Source of the DNA: Chromatiaceae bacterium
Lineage (GTDB): Bacteria > Pseudomonadota > Gammaproteobacteria > Chromatiales > Chromatiaceae
Direction: 5' to 3'
NCBI GenBank assembly: GCA_016714645.1
Contig: JADKCI010000002.1
Span: 62,001 to 126,000, forward strand
Length of the DNA stretch: 64,000 nucleotides
The position numbers were made by a program, and so were the translations under genes. Of the stretch, positions 22,745-31,575 are shown piece by piece. The notes below the pieces were generated by a model. The model did not search any database. It was not told the DNA's origin and saw only the letters and a program-made list of their open reading frames with translations. Numbering within the stretch: the first letter of the stretch is position 1; each line of letters starts with the position of its first letter.

Positions 22745-23416
22745 ATGCCCCGCACCCCCTCGACTGCCGCCCCTCACGCCCCGGGCCGCTCCAAGAGCAG
22801 CCGCCGCTGGCTCGATCGCCACTTCAGCGACGAATACGTCAAGCGCGCTCAGAAAGAGGGCTATCGCTCCCGCGCCGTCTTCAAGCTACTGGAGATTCAG
22901 GAGAAGGATCGCCTCTTGGCCCCGGGCATGCGGGTCGCCGACCTGGGCGCCGCCCCCGGGGGTTGGAGCCAGGTCGCCGCCCGTCTGGTGGGTGACAAGG
23001 GGCACCTGGTGGCGCTGGACCTCTTGCCGATGGACCCCTTGCCGGGCGTAACCCTCATCCAGGGCGATTTCCGTGAGGAGGAGGTGCTGACCCAGTTGCG
23101 GGAGACCCTCGCCGGCGAGCCCCTGGATCTGGTGCTCTCCGACATGGCCCCCAATATGAGTGGCACGGCGGCGGATCAGCCGCGCCTCATGTATCTGTGC
23201 GAACTGGCGCTTGATTTCGCCGTCCAACATCTGAAACCCGGAGGTGCACTGGTCATCAAGACCTTCCAGGGCGAGGGCTTTGATGACTTCCTGAGAACCC
23301 TGCGCCGGCATTTTCGCCAGGTCGCCAGCCGGAAGCCCAAGTCGTCCCGCCGCGAGAGCCGGGAACTTTATCTGGTGGCCCGGGGCTTCGTGCCCACGGG
23401 CTTTGTTTCAGGTTAG
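22745..23416 (+). CDS. rlmE: 23S rRNA (uridine(2552)-2'-O)-methyltransferase
   Basis: RlmE (FtsJ/RrmJ) methylates U2552 in the peptidyl-transferase A-loop of 23S rRNA using SAM. The 223-residue protein has the SAM motif VADLGAAPGGWSQVAA. The K-D-K-E catalytic set is seen in SRAVFKL, VLSDMAPNMSG, VIKTFQGEGF and SRELYLVARGF. The ATG at 22745 is preferred over the in-frame upstream start inside smc. It is followed by ftsH, the standard rlmE-ftsH pairing. Confidence 0.96.
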   Translation: MPRTPSTAAPHAPGRSKSSRRWLDRHFSDEYVKRAQKEGYRSRAVFKLLEIQEKDRLLAPGMRVADLGAAPGGWSQVAARLVGDKGHLVALDLLPMDPLPGVTLIQGDFREEEVLTQLRETLAGEPLDLVLSDMAPNMSGTAADQPRLMYLCELALDFAVQHLKPGGALVIKTFQGEGFDDFLRTLRRHFRQVASRKPKSSRRESRELYLVARGFVPTGFVSG

Positions 23417-23496
23417 GTTGGCCCCATATTTCCCGGGTATGATGCGGTATCGCCGCATATTTTTTGCCTCAGCCGAGGCGCGAGAGGGTAGCAGCC

Positions 23497-25419
23497 GTGA
23501 ATGATATGGCGAAAAATCTCCTGCTCTGGGTGGTCATTGCGGTCGTCCTCATGTCCGTGTTCAACAATTTCACGGCCACTAAGACGGTGCCAAAGTCCAT
23601 GCCCTATTCCGACTTTATCGATCTGGTGCGCCAGGGCGATGTCAAGTCGGTGACCATCAGCGGGCGCACGATCGAGGGCGTCAAGGAGTCTGGCGAGCGC
23701 TTCTCTAGCTTCGCCCCGGATGACGACGGCCTAGTGGGCGAGTTGCTCAAGAACAATGTCGCCATCAGTGCCCAACCCCCGGAGAAGCCGGGCGTGTTGA
23801 TGTCCCTCTTTATCAACTGGTTCCCGCTCCTCATTCTGGTCGGGCTCTGGATCTTCTTCATGCGCCAGATGCAGGGTGGCATGGGGGGACGCGGGGCCAT
23901 GTCCTTCGGCAAGAGTCGAGCGCGCATGTTGTCCGAGGACCAGGTCAAGGTTACCTTCCAGGACGTGGCCGGGGCCGACGAGGCCAAGGAAGAAGTTACG
24001 GAGATCGTGGATTTTCTCCGTGACCCCAGCAAGTTCCAGAAGCTCGGTGGCAAGATACCCAAGGGCGTGCTGATGGTGGGACCACCCGGCACCGGCAAGA
24101 CACTGCTGGCACGGGCCATTGCCGGCGAGGCTAAGGTGCCCTTCTTTACCATCTCGGGCTCCGACTTCGTGGAGATGTTCGTTGGCGTCGGCGCCTCGCG
24201 GGTGCGCGACATGTTCGAGCAGGCCAAGAAGCATGCCCCCTGCATCATCTTCATCGACGAGATAGACGCCGTGGGCCGCCATCGCGGCGCCGGCCTGGGC
24301 GGTGGTCACGACGAGCGCGAGCAGACGCTCAACCAGTTGCTGGTGGAAATGGATGGCTTTGAGGGCAACGAGGGCGTGATCGTCATCGCCGCCACCAACC
24401 GCCCGGATGTGCTGGACCCCGCCCTGTTGCGGCCCGGTCGCTTCGACCGCCAGGTGGTGGTACCCCTGCCGGACGTGCGTGGGCGTGAGCAGATCCTCAA
24501 GGTCCACATGCGCAAGATCCCCGTGGCGGACGACGTCAAGGCCTCCGTTATCGCCCGGGGCACGCCGGGTTTCTCCGGCGCCGATCTGGCCAACCTGGTC
24601 AACGAGTCAGCCCTTTTTGCCGCTCGCGGCAACAAACGGGTGGTGGACATGGAGGACCTGGAGAAGGCCAAGGACAAGATCATGATGGGCGCAGAGCGCC
24701 GCTCCATGGTCATGTCCGAGGATGAAAAGCGCCTCACCGCCTATCACGAGGCCGGGCATGCCATCGTCGGGCGCCTGGTGCCGGAGCACGACCCGGTGCA
24801 CAAGGTCAGCATCATCCCCCGTGGCCGGGCTCTGGGTGTCACCCTCTTCCTGCCGGAGGAGGATCGCTACAGTTACACCAAGCAGCGGTTGGAGTCGCAG
24901 ATCTCCAGCCTCTTCGGGGGGCGTATCGCCGAGGAGATCATCTTCGGGGCTGATAGCGTCACCACCGGCGCCCAGAACGACATCCATCGCGCCACCGACA
25001 TTGCCCGCAACATGGTCACCAAGTGGGGCCTCTCCGAGCGCCTCGGGCCCCTGACCTATGGTGAGGACGAGCAGGAGATCTTCCTCGGCCATTCAGTGAC
25101 TCAGCACAAGAATGTGTCCGACGAGACCACCCACGTCATCGACGAGGAGGTGCGCAACTTCATCGACCGCAACTACGAGCGCTCCCGGCGCCTGATCACC
25201 GACAATCTGGACAAGCTGCACGCCATGGCGGCGGCCCTGATGAAGTACGAGACCATCGATCACGAGCAGATCGACGACATTATGTCGGGCAAGCCGCCGC
25301 GACCGCCCCGTGACTGGATCGAGGACGAGGGGCGGCGACCCCGGGGCGGCACCCATGCCGGTCCTGACGCGGCCGCCACGGGCGAGGGGCCCATCGGGGG
25401 CCCCGCCAGCGAGCATTGA
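23497..25419 (+). CDS. ftsH: ATP-dependent zinc metalloprotease FtsH
   Basis: FtsH is a membrane-anchored AAA+ protease that degrades misfolded membrane proteins and regulators such as LpxC and heat-shock sigma factor. The 640-residue protein has two transmembrane helices (near residues 6-24 and 105-125) around a periplasmic domain. It also has Walker A GPPGTGKTLLARA, Walker B IIFIDEIDAVG, the SRH arginines and the zinc site HEAGH near residue 420. The GTG at 23497 (MNDMAKNLLLW) has GAGGG 8 nt upstream, and the ATG three codons later is the alternative. It heads ftsH-folP-glmM. Confidence 0.96.
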   Translation: MNDMAKNLLLWVVIAVVLMSVFNNFTATKTVPKSMPYSDFIDLVRQGDVKSVTISGRTIEGVKESGERFSSFAPDDDGLVGELLKNNVAISAQPPEKPGVLMSLFINWFPLLILVGLWIFFMRQMQGGMGGRGAMSFGKSRARMLSEDQVKVTFQDVAGADEAKEEVTEIVDFLRDPSKFQKLGGKIPKGVLMVGPPGTGKTLLARAIAGEAKVPFFTISGSDFVEMFVGVGASRVRDMFEQAKKHAPCIIFIDEIDAVGRHRGAGLGGGHDEREQTLNQLLVEMDGFEGNEGVIVIAATNRPDVLDPALLRPGRFDRQVVVPLPDVRGREQILKVHMRKIPVADDVKASVIARGTPGFSGADLANLVNESALFAARGNKRVVDMEDLEKAKDKIMMGAERRSMVMSEDEKRLTAYHEAGHAIVGRLVPEHDPVHKVSIIPRGRALGVTLFLPEEDRYSYTKQRLESQISSLFGGRIAEEIIFGADSVTTGAQNDIHRATDIARNMVTKWGLSERLGPLTYGEDEQEIFLGHSVTQHKNVSDETTHVIDEEVRNFIDRNYERSRRLITDNLDKLHAMAAALMKYETIDHEQIDDIMSGKPPRPPRDWIEDEGRRPRGGTHAGPDAAATGEGPIGGPASEH

Positions 25420-25489
25420 GCGGAACGGCAGCCTCGGCGCCCGAAGTTGGCCAGGCGCGATTCATGCCCCACGGCATCCCTCGGGCCCG

Positions 25490-26356
25490 GTGACTGATCC
25501 GGCCTTGCAAACCTTTGGCCTTCTTGACTGTGGCGGCCGGTCCCTGGACTTGAGCCGCCCGGTCGTGATGGGCGTACTGAACGTCACCCCGGACTCCTTT
25601 TCCGACGGAGGCCTCTATGCCAACCCCGATACCGCCCCGCGCCAGGGCGAGCGACTGGCTGCGGAGGGCGCTGACATCCTGGATGTGGGCGGTGAATCCA
25701 CCCGTCCCGGCTCCCGCGGCGTCTCGGTTCAGGAGGAGATCGATCGGGTGGCCTCGGTCATTGAAGCCCTGGCCACGCGTCTGGCATTGCCCATTTCCGT
25801 CGATACCAGCAAGCCCGAGGTCATGCGCGCCGCCGTGGCCGCTGGTGCCGGTCTCATTAACGATGTCCATGCCCTGCGCCGGCCCGGGGCTCTGACCACG
25901 GCGGCGGCGTTGGCGGTCCCGGTCTGCTTGATGCACATGCGGGGCACGCCGGCCTCCATGCAGGAGGCCCCGGTCTATGCAGACCCCGTGGCCGAGGTTG
26001 CCGACTTTCTGTGCGAGCGGGTCCGGGTCTGCGAGGGCGTTGGCATTCCGCGTCAACGCCTGATCCTGGATCCCGGATTTGGCTTCGGCAAGACCCTGGC
26101 GCACAACCTGGCCTTGCTTGGGGGCCTGGGGCGGCTGGCCGAACTGGGTCTGCCCCTCCTGGTGGGCCTGTCGCGCAAGTCCATGATCGGCGCCCTCACC
26201 GGGCGTGAGGTCGATGACCGCCTCGCCGGCAGTCTGGCCGCGGCGGTGCTGGCGGTGGAGCGGGGGGCGATTCTGATCCGGGTCCACGATGTGGCCGCCA
26301 CGCGAGACGTCGTTAAGGTAGCCTGGGCCCTGATGCAGGCCTCGGGCGAGAACTGA
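25490..26356 (+). CDS. folP: Dihydropteroate synthase
   Basis: FolP condenses p-aminobenzoate with hydroxymethyl-dihydropterin pyrophosphate in folate synthesis. It is the sulfonamide target. The 288-residue TIM barrel has VMGVLNVTPDSFSDGG near residue 25, DVGGESTRPGS near residue 65, and the C-terminal GLSRKSMIGAL and IRVHDVAATRD motifs. The GTG at 25490 (MTDPALQTFG) gives the usual length, and the longer in-frame extension into ftsH is rejected. The gene lies between ftsH and glmM. Confidence 0.95.
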   Translation: MTDPALQTFGLLDCGGRSLDLSRPVVMGVLNVTPDSFSDGGLYANPDTAPRQGERLAAEGADILDVGGESTRPGSRGVSVQEEIDRVASVIEALATRLALPISVDTSKPEVMRAAVAAGAGLINDVHALRRPGALTTAAALAVPVCLMHMRGTPASMQEAPVYADPVAEVADFLCERVRVCEGVGIPRQRLILDPGFGFGKTLAHNLALLGGLGRLAELGLPLLVGLSRKSMIGALTGREVDDRLAGSLAAAVLAVERGAILIRVHDVAATRDVVKVAWALMQASGEN

Positions 26357-26374
26357 GGGGGAGAGGAGAGCGCG

Positions 26375-27706
26375 ATGCGCAAGTATTTTGGCACTGACGG
26401 CATTCGGGGTCGGGTAGGCGAGGGGAATATCACCCCGGACTTCATGGTCAAGCTGGGCTGGGCGGCGGGCCGGGTCCTGGGCCCTGGTCGTGGCAGTAAG
26501 GTACTGATTGGTAAAGATACCCGCATCTCAGGCTATATGTTCGAGTCCGCTCTGGAGGCGGGGCTGGCGGCGGCTGGCGTCGATATCCGGCTCCTCGGCC
26601 CCATGCCGACTCCGGCCATCGCCTATTTGACCCGCACCCTGCGCGCCGCTGCGGGCATCGTCATTAGCGCTTCGCATAACCCCTACGATGACAATGGCAT
26701 CAAGTTTTTCTCCGCGGGGGGCGACAAGTTGCCGGATGAGGTGGAACTGGCCATCGAGGAGGCCTTGGATCAGCCCTTGATGACGGTGGACTCCGCCTCC
26801 CTGGGCAAGGCCCGGCGCGTCGAGGACGCCCCCGGGCGCTACATTGAGTTCTGCAAGAGTACGGTTCCCTCCGCCCTGTCCCTCAAGGGGCTTAAGCTGG
26901 TGGTGGACTGCGCCAACGGCGCCACCTATCACACTGCGCCCTGTGTTTTCGAGGAACTGGGGGCCCAGGTCACGGCGATCGGGGTCGATCCCGATGGCTT
27001 CAACATCAATCGTGGTGTCGGCTCCACCTCCCCTGAGCGGCTGCGGACCATGGTCCTCAAAAAGAAGGCGCATCTGGGCATCGCCTTTGATGGCGATGGG
27101 GATCGGGTGCTGATGATGGACGCCCAGGGCCGCCTGGTGGATGGCGACCAGCTTATCTTTATCATAGCCAAGCAACGCCAGTCCCAGGGCACCTTAGGGG
27201 GGGATGTGGTCGGGACCCTCATGAGCAATCTGGGCTTTGAGCACGCCTTAGAACGCCTGGGCATCGGCTTTTCCCGCACCCGGGTGGGCGATCGCTACAT
27301 TATGGAGCGCCTCAAGCGGGATGGCGGCCTCCTTGGCGGGGAGCCCTCGGGCCACATTATCTGCCGGGACCGGACCACCACGGGTGACGGTATCGTCGCC
27401 GCCCTCCAGGTTCTGGAGGCCCTCGTGGAGTCCGGCCGGCCCATCGAAGAGCTGGTGGCCGAGGTCGAACTCTATCCCCAGATCCTCATCAACGTCCGCC
27501 TTGACGAGCAGCGGGAGATCGTGGGCCTGCCCGCCATGCAGGCGGCGGTCGCCGCCGCCGAGCGGGAACTCGCGGGCCAAGGCCGCATACTCCTGCGCCC
27601 CTCCGGCACCGAGCCCCTGATCCGGGTCATGGTCGAGGGCGATGACCCGGTCAAAGTCGAGACCATCGCCCAGCGGTTGGCGGACCTGGTGCGGGAGTTG
27701 ATCTGA
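26375..27706 (+). CDS. glmM: Phosphoglucosamine mutase
   Basis: GlmM interconverts glucosamine-6- and glucosamine-1-phosphate for UDP-GlcNAc, peptidoglycan and LPS. The 443-residue protein begins MRKYFGTDGIRGRVG. The phosphoserine motif is GIVISASHNPYDDNGIKFF near residue 102, the metal site is DGDGDRVLMMD near residue 244, and the substrate loops GGEPSGHI and RPSGTEPLIRVM are intact. It starts 18 bp after folP and ends next to ratA, consistent with one transcript. Confidence 0.97.
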   Translation: MRKYFGTDGIRGRVGEGNITPDFMVKLGWAAGRVLGPGRGSKVLIGKDTRISGYMFESALEAGLAAAGVDIRLLGPMPTPAIAYLTRTLRAAAGIVISASHNPYDDNGIKFFSAGGDKLPDEVELAIEEALDQPLMTVDSASLGKARRVEDAPGRYIEFCKSTVPSALSLKGLKLVVDCANGATYHTAPCVFEELGAQVTAIGVDPDGFNINRGVGSTSPERLRTMVLKKKAHLGIAFDGDGDRVLMMDAQGRLVDGDQLIFIIAKQRQSQGTLGGDVVGTLMSNLGFEHALERLGIGFSRTRVGDRYIMERLKRDGGLLGGEPSGHIICRDRTTTGDGIVAALQVLEALVESGRPIEELVAEVELYPQILINVRLDEQREIVGLPAMQAAVAAAERELAGQGRILLRPSGTEPLIRVMVEGDDPVKVETIAQRLADLVRELI

Positions 27707-28141
27707 GTGGCTATTGTCAGCAAGAGCGCCTTGGTTCACCACTCCGCCGCCCAGATGTTCCAACTGGTCAGGGACGTCGAGGCCTACCCTGGTTTTCTGC
27801 CCTGGTGCCAGGCCACCCGCATTCTCAGTCGGGAGGAAGGCCGCCTCTGTGCCGAACTGGTGGTGGCCCGAATGGGCATTCGTCAGACCTTCTCGACCTG
27901 CAATCGCTTTGTCGAGGATGAATGGATGGAGTTGGATCTGTTGGATGGGCCCTTCAAATATATGCGGGGGCGCTGGAGCTTTCTCTCCCTCCGGGAGGAT
28001 GCCTGCAAGGTTGCTCTGACCATGGACTTTGAATTCGCGGGGGCCCTGATCGACAAGGCCTTTGGCGCCGTCTTCCACCAGATCGCCAATTCCCTGGTGG
28101 ATGCCTTCTGCAAGCGGGCGGACGAGGTGTATCGTGGCTGA
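27707..28141 (+). CDS. ratA: RatA-family START/coenzyme Q-binding protein
   Basis: A 144-residue START-fold protein (MAIVSKSALVHHSAAQMFQLV) with the conserved VEAYPGFLPWCQATRIL segment and a Val-Asp-Ala-Phe-Cys C-terminal helix. Homologues are described as RatA toxin, which blocks 70S assembly in E. coli, and as Coq10-like ubiquinone-binding proteins. Which role applies here is not decidable. The GTG start is directly after the glmM stop and the gene overlaps rnfH by 8 bp, the usual pairing. smpB, a common divergent neighbour, is not here. Confidence 0.88.
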   Translation: MAIVSKSALVHHSAAQMFQLVRDVEAYPGFLPWCQATRILSREEGRLCAELVVARMGIRQTFSTCNRFVEDEWMELDLLDGPFKYMRGRWSFLSLREDACKVALTMDFEFAGALIDKAFGAVFHQIANSLVDAFCKRADEVYRG

Positions 28142-28457
28142 AGAGGGGATTCAGGTGGAGGTGGCCTATGCCCGGCCGGACGCCCAGGCACTCCTGTCGG
28201 TGACCGGCGACCCGGGCATGATGGTGCGCGAGGCCATTGAGCGTTCTGGGGTTCTGAAGCGCTTCCCGGAAATCGATCTTGCAATCAATAAGGTGGGTAT
28301 CTTTGGCAAGCTGGCCAAGTTGGACCAGCTCTTAGTCAGCGGCGATCGGGTCGAGATCTATCGCCCCCTGATCGCGGACCCGACGGCTCAACGCAAGAAG
28401 CGGGCGGCGGCGGGAAAGGCTATGCGCAAGGGTGGGGGGGAAGAGGGCGCGGACTGA
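28134..28457 (+). CDS. rnfH: RnfH-family ubiquitin-like protein
   Basis: A 107-residue protein with a beta-grasp (ubiquitin-like) fold, recognisable by IQVEVAYARPDAQALL and the core VGIFGKLAKLDQLLVSGDRVEIYRPL. A Lys/Arg/Gly-rich tail follows. The family (RnfH/RatB) is conserved next to ratA but its function is poorly defined. The GTG at 28134 overlaps the ratA stop and puts the conserved segment at residue 6, and no better start exists. It is the last gene of the smc-to-rnfH run. Confidence 0.88.
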   Translation: MAEEGIQVEVAYARPDAQALLSVTGDPGMMVREAIERSGVLKRFPEIDLAINKVGIFGKLAKLDQLLVSGDRVEIYRPLIADPTAQRKKRAAAGKAMRKGGGEEGAD

Positions 28458-28484
28458 GGAATGGGGCCGCGAGTTGCCCTGCTA

Positions 28485-28511
28485 AAAGGCGGTGATCCCT
28501 TCCGCCTTTAA
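28485..28511. terminator. Bidirectional terminator-like hairpin
   Basis: An 8-bp stem (AAAGGCGG at 28485-28492 with CCGCCTTT at 28502-28509) and 9-base loop lies between the convergent rnfH and DsrC-like genes. Short A/T flanks could support weak termination in either direction. Confidence 0.5.
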
Positions 28512-28597
28512 GCCCTTGCCCTCCCTTCCCCCGCGCCCCTGATGGCCGAACCAGGCCTGCTCGGCGCGAGGGGCGGGAAGGAGAAGATGCGGAGCTA

Positions 28598-28936
28598 TCA
28601 GTAGCCACCCTTGCGGGCTATGTAGGGCAGCCCGGCGACACGGTTACCCTGCTTGCTGGGGGCCAGGGGGAAGAGCTTATAGAGGTCCTTGCTGCTGACC
28701 GTCTTGCCCCACCGCTTGCCCATGTCCTTATTGATCTGACGCTCCATCGGCTGGTTGCCGTTGTCGTTCTGAAATTCGTCCCGCAGATATTCCAGAACGT
28801 CCCAGTGTTCCTGGGTCAGTTCGATCGCCTCGATGGCGGCCAGCGCCTGGGCCACGTCCCTGTCCCAATCTTGATAGTTGACCAGATTGCCGTTGTCATC
28901 GGTCTCGATGGTCCTGCCGTTAACTTCAATGGCCAT
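28598..28936 (-). CDS. DsrC/TusE-family protein lacking both redox cysteines
   Basis: A 112-residue DsrC/TusE homologue, with MAIEVNGRTIETDDNGNLVNY at the start and the C-terminal arm LFPLAPSKQGNRVAGLPYIA. In DsrC the arm ends with CysX10Cys, which carries sulfur as a trisulfide. In TusE only the penultimate Cys remains. Here neither cysteine exists and the tail ends RKGGY, so sulfur transfer through the arm is not possible. Cys-less members have been proposed as regulatory proteins. The ATG at 28936 has GAGGA upstream. It lies near a two-Cys paralogue at 30115. Confidence 0.9.
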   Translation of the reverse strand: MAIEVNGRTIETDDNGNLVNYQDWDRDVAQALAAIEAIELTQEHWDVLEYLRDEFQNDNGNQPMERQINKDMGKRWGKTVSSKDLYKLFPLAPSKQGNRVAGLPYIARKGGY

Positions 28937-29146
28937 TGTTGTGTCCTCTCGTCAAGGTGTGCCGCTATAGCGGCGGAATAACCGGGCCCTGATGGGTGCC
29001 TTAATCCCTGTCTGGCTTGGCTGGCGGGGTCGCCCTCGTCGGCAAGCCTGTTAATAGCCGCTAATTTTATGAAATTGCGCGGCGTTCGTCATCCATCCTT
29101 CAAGGCCTTGAGCGAGCGGGAGGCCCGGAATATTTGACCGCACCCT

Positions 29147-30049
29147 TCATGATCCCGGCCAGAGGTTTGCCGCTCCGCGTACCCCCGAGGCGTCGCCGTA
29201 CCGGGCCGGTAGGAGGCGGGTGGCCACCTGATCCGAGAAGATGTGCGCCCCCCAGCGGGCGGGCACGTTGCGATAGAGTCGCTCCAGCCTGGATAGGCCG
29301 CCGCCGAGCACGATGACGTCCGGGTCGAGCAGGTTGATCACCCCCGCCAGGGCTCGTGCCAGGCGGGCCTCATAGAATTGCAGACTGCCCTCGCAGGCCG
29401 GGTCACCAGTGGCCGCCGCCAACCCGATGGCGACAGCGTCCAGTGTCCCTCCCTGCCGGCGCGCATGATCCGCCGCTAGCCCCGGGCCGGAGAGATATGT
29501 CTCGATGCAGCCGAGGCGCCCGCAATAACAGGCTGGCGAGGGCAGGTCCTGGGCCTCCGGCTGGGGCAGGGGGGAGTGCCCCCACTCACCGGCGATGCGG
29601 TTGATGCCGGTCAGCAACCGGCCATGGGCCACGATGCCGCCGCCGACCCCGGTACCCAGAATGGCCGCGAACAGGGTGGGGGCGCCGGCGCCGGCGCCAT
29701 CGGTGGCCTCGGAGAGTGCCAGGCAATTGGCGTCATTCTCCAGCCGGATGGGACGCCCCAGACGCGTCTCCAGATCCTGTTGCAGCGGCTGGCCGTTCAG
29801 GCAGGTGGAATTGGCGTTGCGGACGAGCCCGGTCCGGGGCGACACCGAGCCCGGGATGCCGATGCCAACCTGGGCCCGGTCACCCAGCGCCTCCTCCGCC
29901 GCCCGTACCAGGCCCAGGATGGCGTCCTGGGTCCCCGCATAATCCCCTTTTGGGGTCCAAACCCGCTGGCGCCAGAGTTCCTGGCCCTGGACATCCAGGG
30001 CCACTCCTTCGATCTTGGTCCCTCCCAGGTCAATGCCGACGCGGATCAT
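29147..30049 (-). CDS. ROK-family sugar kinase, fructokinase (Mak)-like
   Basis: A 300-residue ROK kinase. The phosphate motif is GIDLGGTKIEGVAL at the N-terminus, LENDANCLALSEA carries the catalytic Asp near residue 104, and the zinc motif is CYCGRLGCIE near residue 175. EWGHSPLP is also present. The overall pattern, including the NANSTCLNGQPL segment, closely resembles E. coli Mak (manno(fructo)kinase). NagK or glucokinase-type ROK proteins are alternatives. It starts at ATG 30049 and sits between two DsrC-family genes on the same strand, with gaps that allow separate promoters. Confidence 0.88.
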   Translation of the reverse strand: MIRVGIDLGGTKIEGVALDVQGQELWRQRVWTPKGDYAGTQDAILGLVRAAEEALGDRAQVGIGIPGSVSPRTGLVRNANSTCLNGQPLQQDLETRLGRPIRLENDANCLALSEATDGAGAGAPTLFAAILGTGVGGGIVAHGRLLTGINRIAGEWGHSPLPQPEAQDLPSPACYCGRLGCIETYLSGPGLAADHARRQGGTLDAVAIGLAAATGDPACEGSLQFYEARLARALAGVINLLDPDVIVLGGGLSRLERLYRNVPARWGAHIFSDQVATRLLPARYGDASGVRGAANLWPGS

Positions 30050-30114
30050 GACTCAATGATGTCTGGGTGAGGGCCTGAAAGCAGTAGCCCGGCGCTGGGC
30101 CGGGCGGAGGGGGC

Positions 30115-30411
30115 TTAGACGCAACCCGTGGGCTTAGGCAGGCCGCCCCATTTGCAGATGAGCTTCATGGGCCCTTTCTTGAAAATATCGTAGAGTTCCT
30201 TGGTGGAAATATTGAGTTCCTTGGCGAATTTTCGGATGGGGGGGACAACGCCATCGTTTTCGTACCTGGCGCGGGCTTCGCGGATGTAACTCATGATCTG
30301 ATCGTCGATCTCGAATTCATCGGCCTTAGCGAGTTGGATGGCGATTTCCTCGCTCCAGTCGTCACGATTGATGAGAAAACCTTCGCCGTCCACGGGAACG
30401 CTGACTGTCAT
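30115..30411 (-). CDS. DsrC-family protein with both conserved C-terminal cysteines
   Basis: A 98-residue DsrC/TusE-family protein ending CKWGGLPKPTGCV, with CysX10Cys exactly as in DsrC. The arm could therefore form the intramolecular disulfide or trisulfide used in sulfite reduction or sulfur relay. The body is divergent and short of the usual 105-112 residues. The PPIRKFAKELNISTKELYDIFKKGP helix region is clear. A GGAGG site lies 7 nt before ATG 30411. No dsrAB or tusBCD genes are in the window, so it is probably a paralogue rather than the main DsrC. Confidence 0.9.
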   Translation of the reverse strand: MTVSVPVDGEGFLINRDDWSEEIAIQLAKADEFEIDDQIMSYIREARARYENDGVVPPIRKFAKELNISTKELYDIFKKGPMKLICKWGGLPKPTGCV

Positions 30412-30560
30412 TTAGTGCCTCCGGTTAATATTTGGCTGGAAAACCCTGGGATGTTAGAGCCTAAATTGGGATCTTGGCCACGGATTCCAATCCCGGGGCC
30501 TAGCAAGCCTCCGCTTGCGAGCCTGCTGTCATGATGGCGGGGCGGTACCCAGGGCGATCC

Positions 30561-31346
30561 TTAGGCGGCCCGCGCGGCGCGAGCGGCTTCGATGGCCTCC
30601 AGGACCCCATCCCAGAAGCGGAGGCGGGCGCAAAGCGCCTCCTCGGCGGCGGTTTCGGCCTCATTAATCTTGACGGGATCCTGGTCGCAGAGTATTTCCA
30701 ACATGCGCAGTGATATAGGCCCGTGGAGCTGCCCATCGAGATGAATGTGGCGCTCCAGGTAATAGTGGAAGCTGGGGGCCTGATCCACCCCCATCCGGCT
30801 CAGCTCTATGAAGCGGCGGAACATGTCCGGGATTATCTGCTCGCGACCCAGGGCGAGGGCGGCGGCGACCTCGTGGGGTTTGTCGTCGCGGATGAAGGCG
30901 AAAGTGGTCTCGGAGAAATAGCGGGCGGGGAGGGGGACCAGGTCCGAATAGAGGGCCTCGTCAACGCCGCGCTGCCGCACCTGGTCGAGGAAACGGGTCG
31001 CCAGCTCGCCGTCGCCGCCGATCTCCGTCAAGGCCCTGACGTAGAGTTCGAAATGGCTGGCGTAGCCGGCCTCGCCGCCGCTGTGGGCAATATCCGACTC
31101 TTCCTCCAGGACCAACTGATTGATGAAATGCCGCAGCGCGGGGTCCCCCTGGGGCATCCAGGGGACCTGGGTGGGGGCCAGGTGCCGCTGCAGATACTTG
31201 ACCAGGGACATGAAATCCCATACCGAGAAGAGGTGGTGCCCCATAAAGACCCTCAGGTCGTCACGGGTTTGCAGGGATGCGTAAATGGGATGACTGGCCA
31301 GCCTGTCCCGCAGGGGGAGCAGATGGTCGAGATTGAGTGCCGTCAT
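30561..31346 (-). CDS. DUF3050 (heme-oxygenase-fold-like) protein
   Basis: A 261-residue cytoplasmic protein. The family signature includes FMGHHLFSVWDFMSLVKYLQ near residue 40 and LVLEEESDIAHSGGEAGYASHFELYV near residues 82-107. Conserved His and Glu residues in these helices fit a metal- or heme-oxygenase-like fold, but the activity is unknown. The ATG at 31346 (MTALNLDHLL) is chosen, and the longer upstream frame overlaps the divergent TauE-like gene's leader. About 230 bp separate it from that gene. Confidence 0.8.
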   Translation of the reverse strand: MTALNLDHLLPLRDRLASHPIYASLQTRDDLRVFMGHHLFSVWDFMSLVKYLQRHLAPTQVPWMPQGDPALRHFINQLVLEEESDIAHSGGEAGYASHFELYVRALTEIGGDGELATRFLDQVRQRGVDEALYSDLVPLPARYFSETTFAFIRDDKPHEVAAALALGREQIIPDMFRRFIELSRMGVDQAPSFHYYLERHIHLDGQLHGPISLRMLEILCDQDPVKINEAETAAEEALCARLRFWDGVLEAIEAARAARAA

Positions 31347-31575
31347 GCTAATGTTCTCCGCAGGCCGCCCGAAACCGCCCGAAACCGCCCGGCAACCAGA
31401 CTGGGATCCTGATCGGGACTGGATCGGGAAACAAGTTTCTCCGCGATCATAAGTAATTGCAAATATACCTTGGAGGTCCTGCCCCCCGGAAAAGATGGGG
31501 ATGGGGGCCGAATCTGTTAAGCTTTTCGCCCGGTGATGCCGGTACCCGCCGGCCAAACACGTCTTGAACCTTGAG

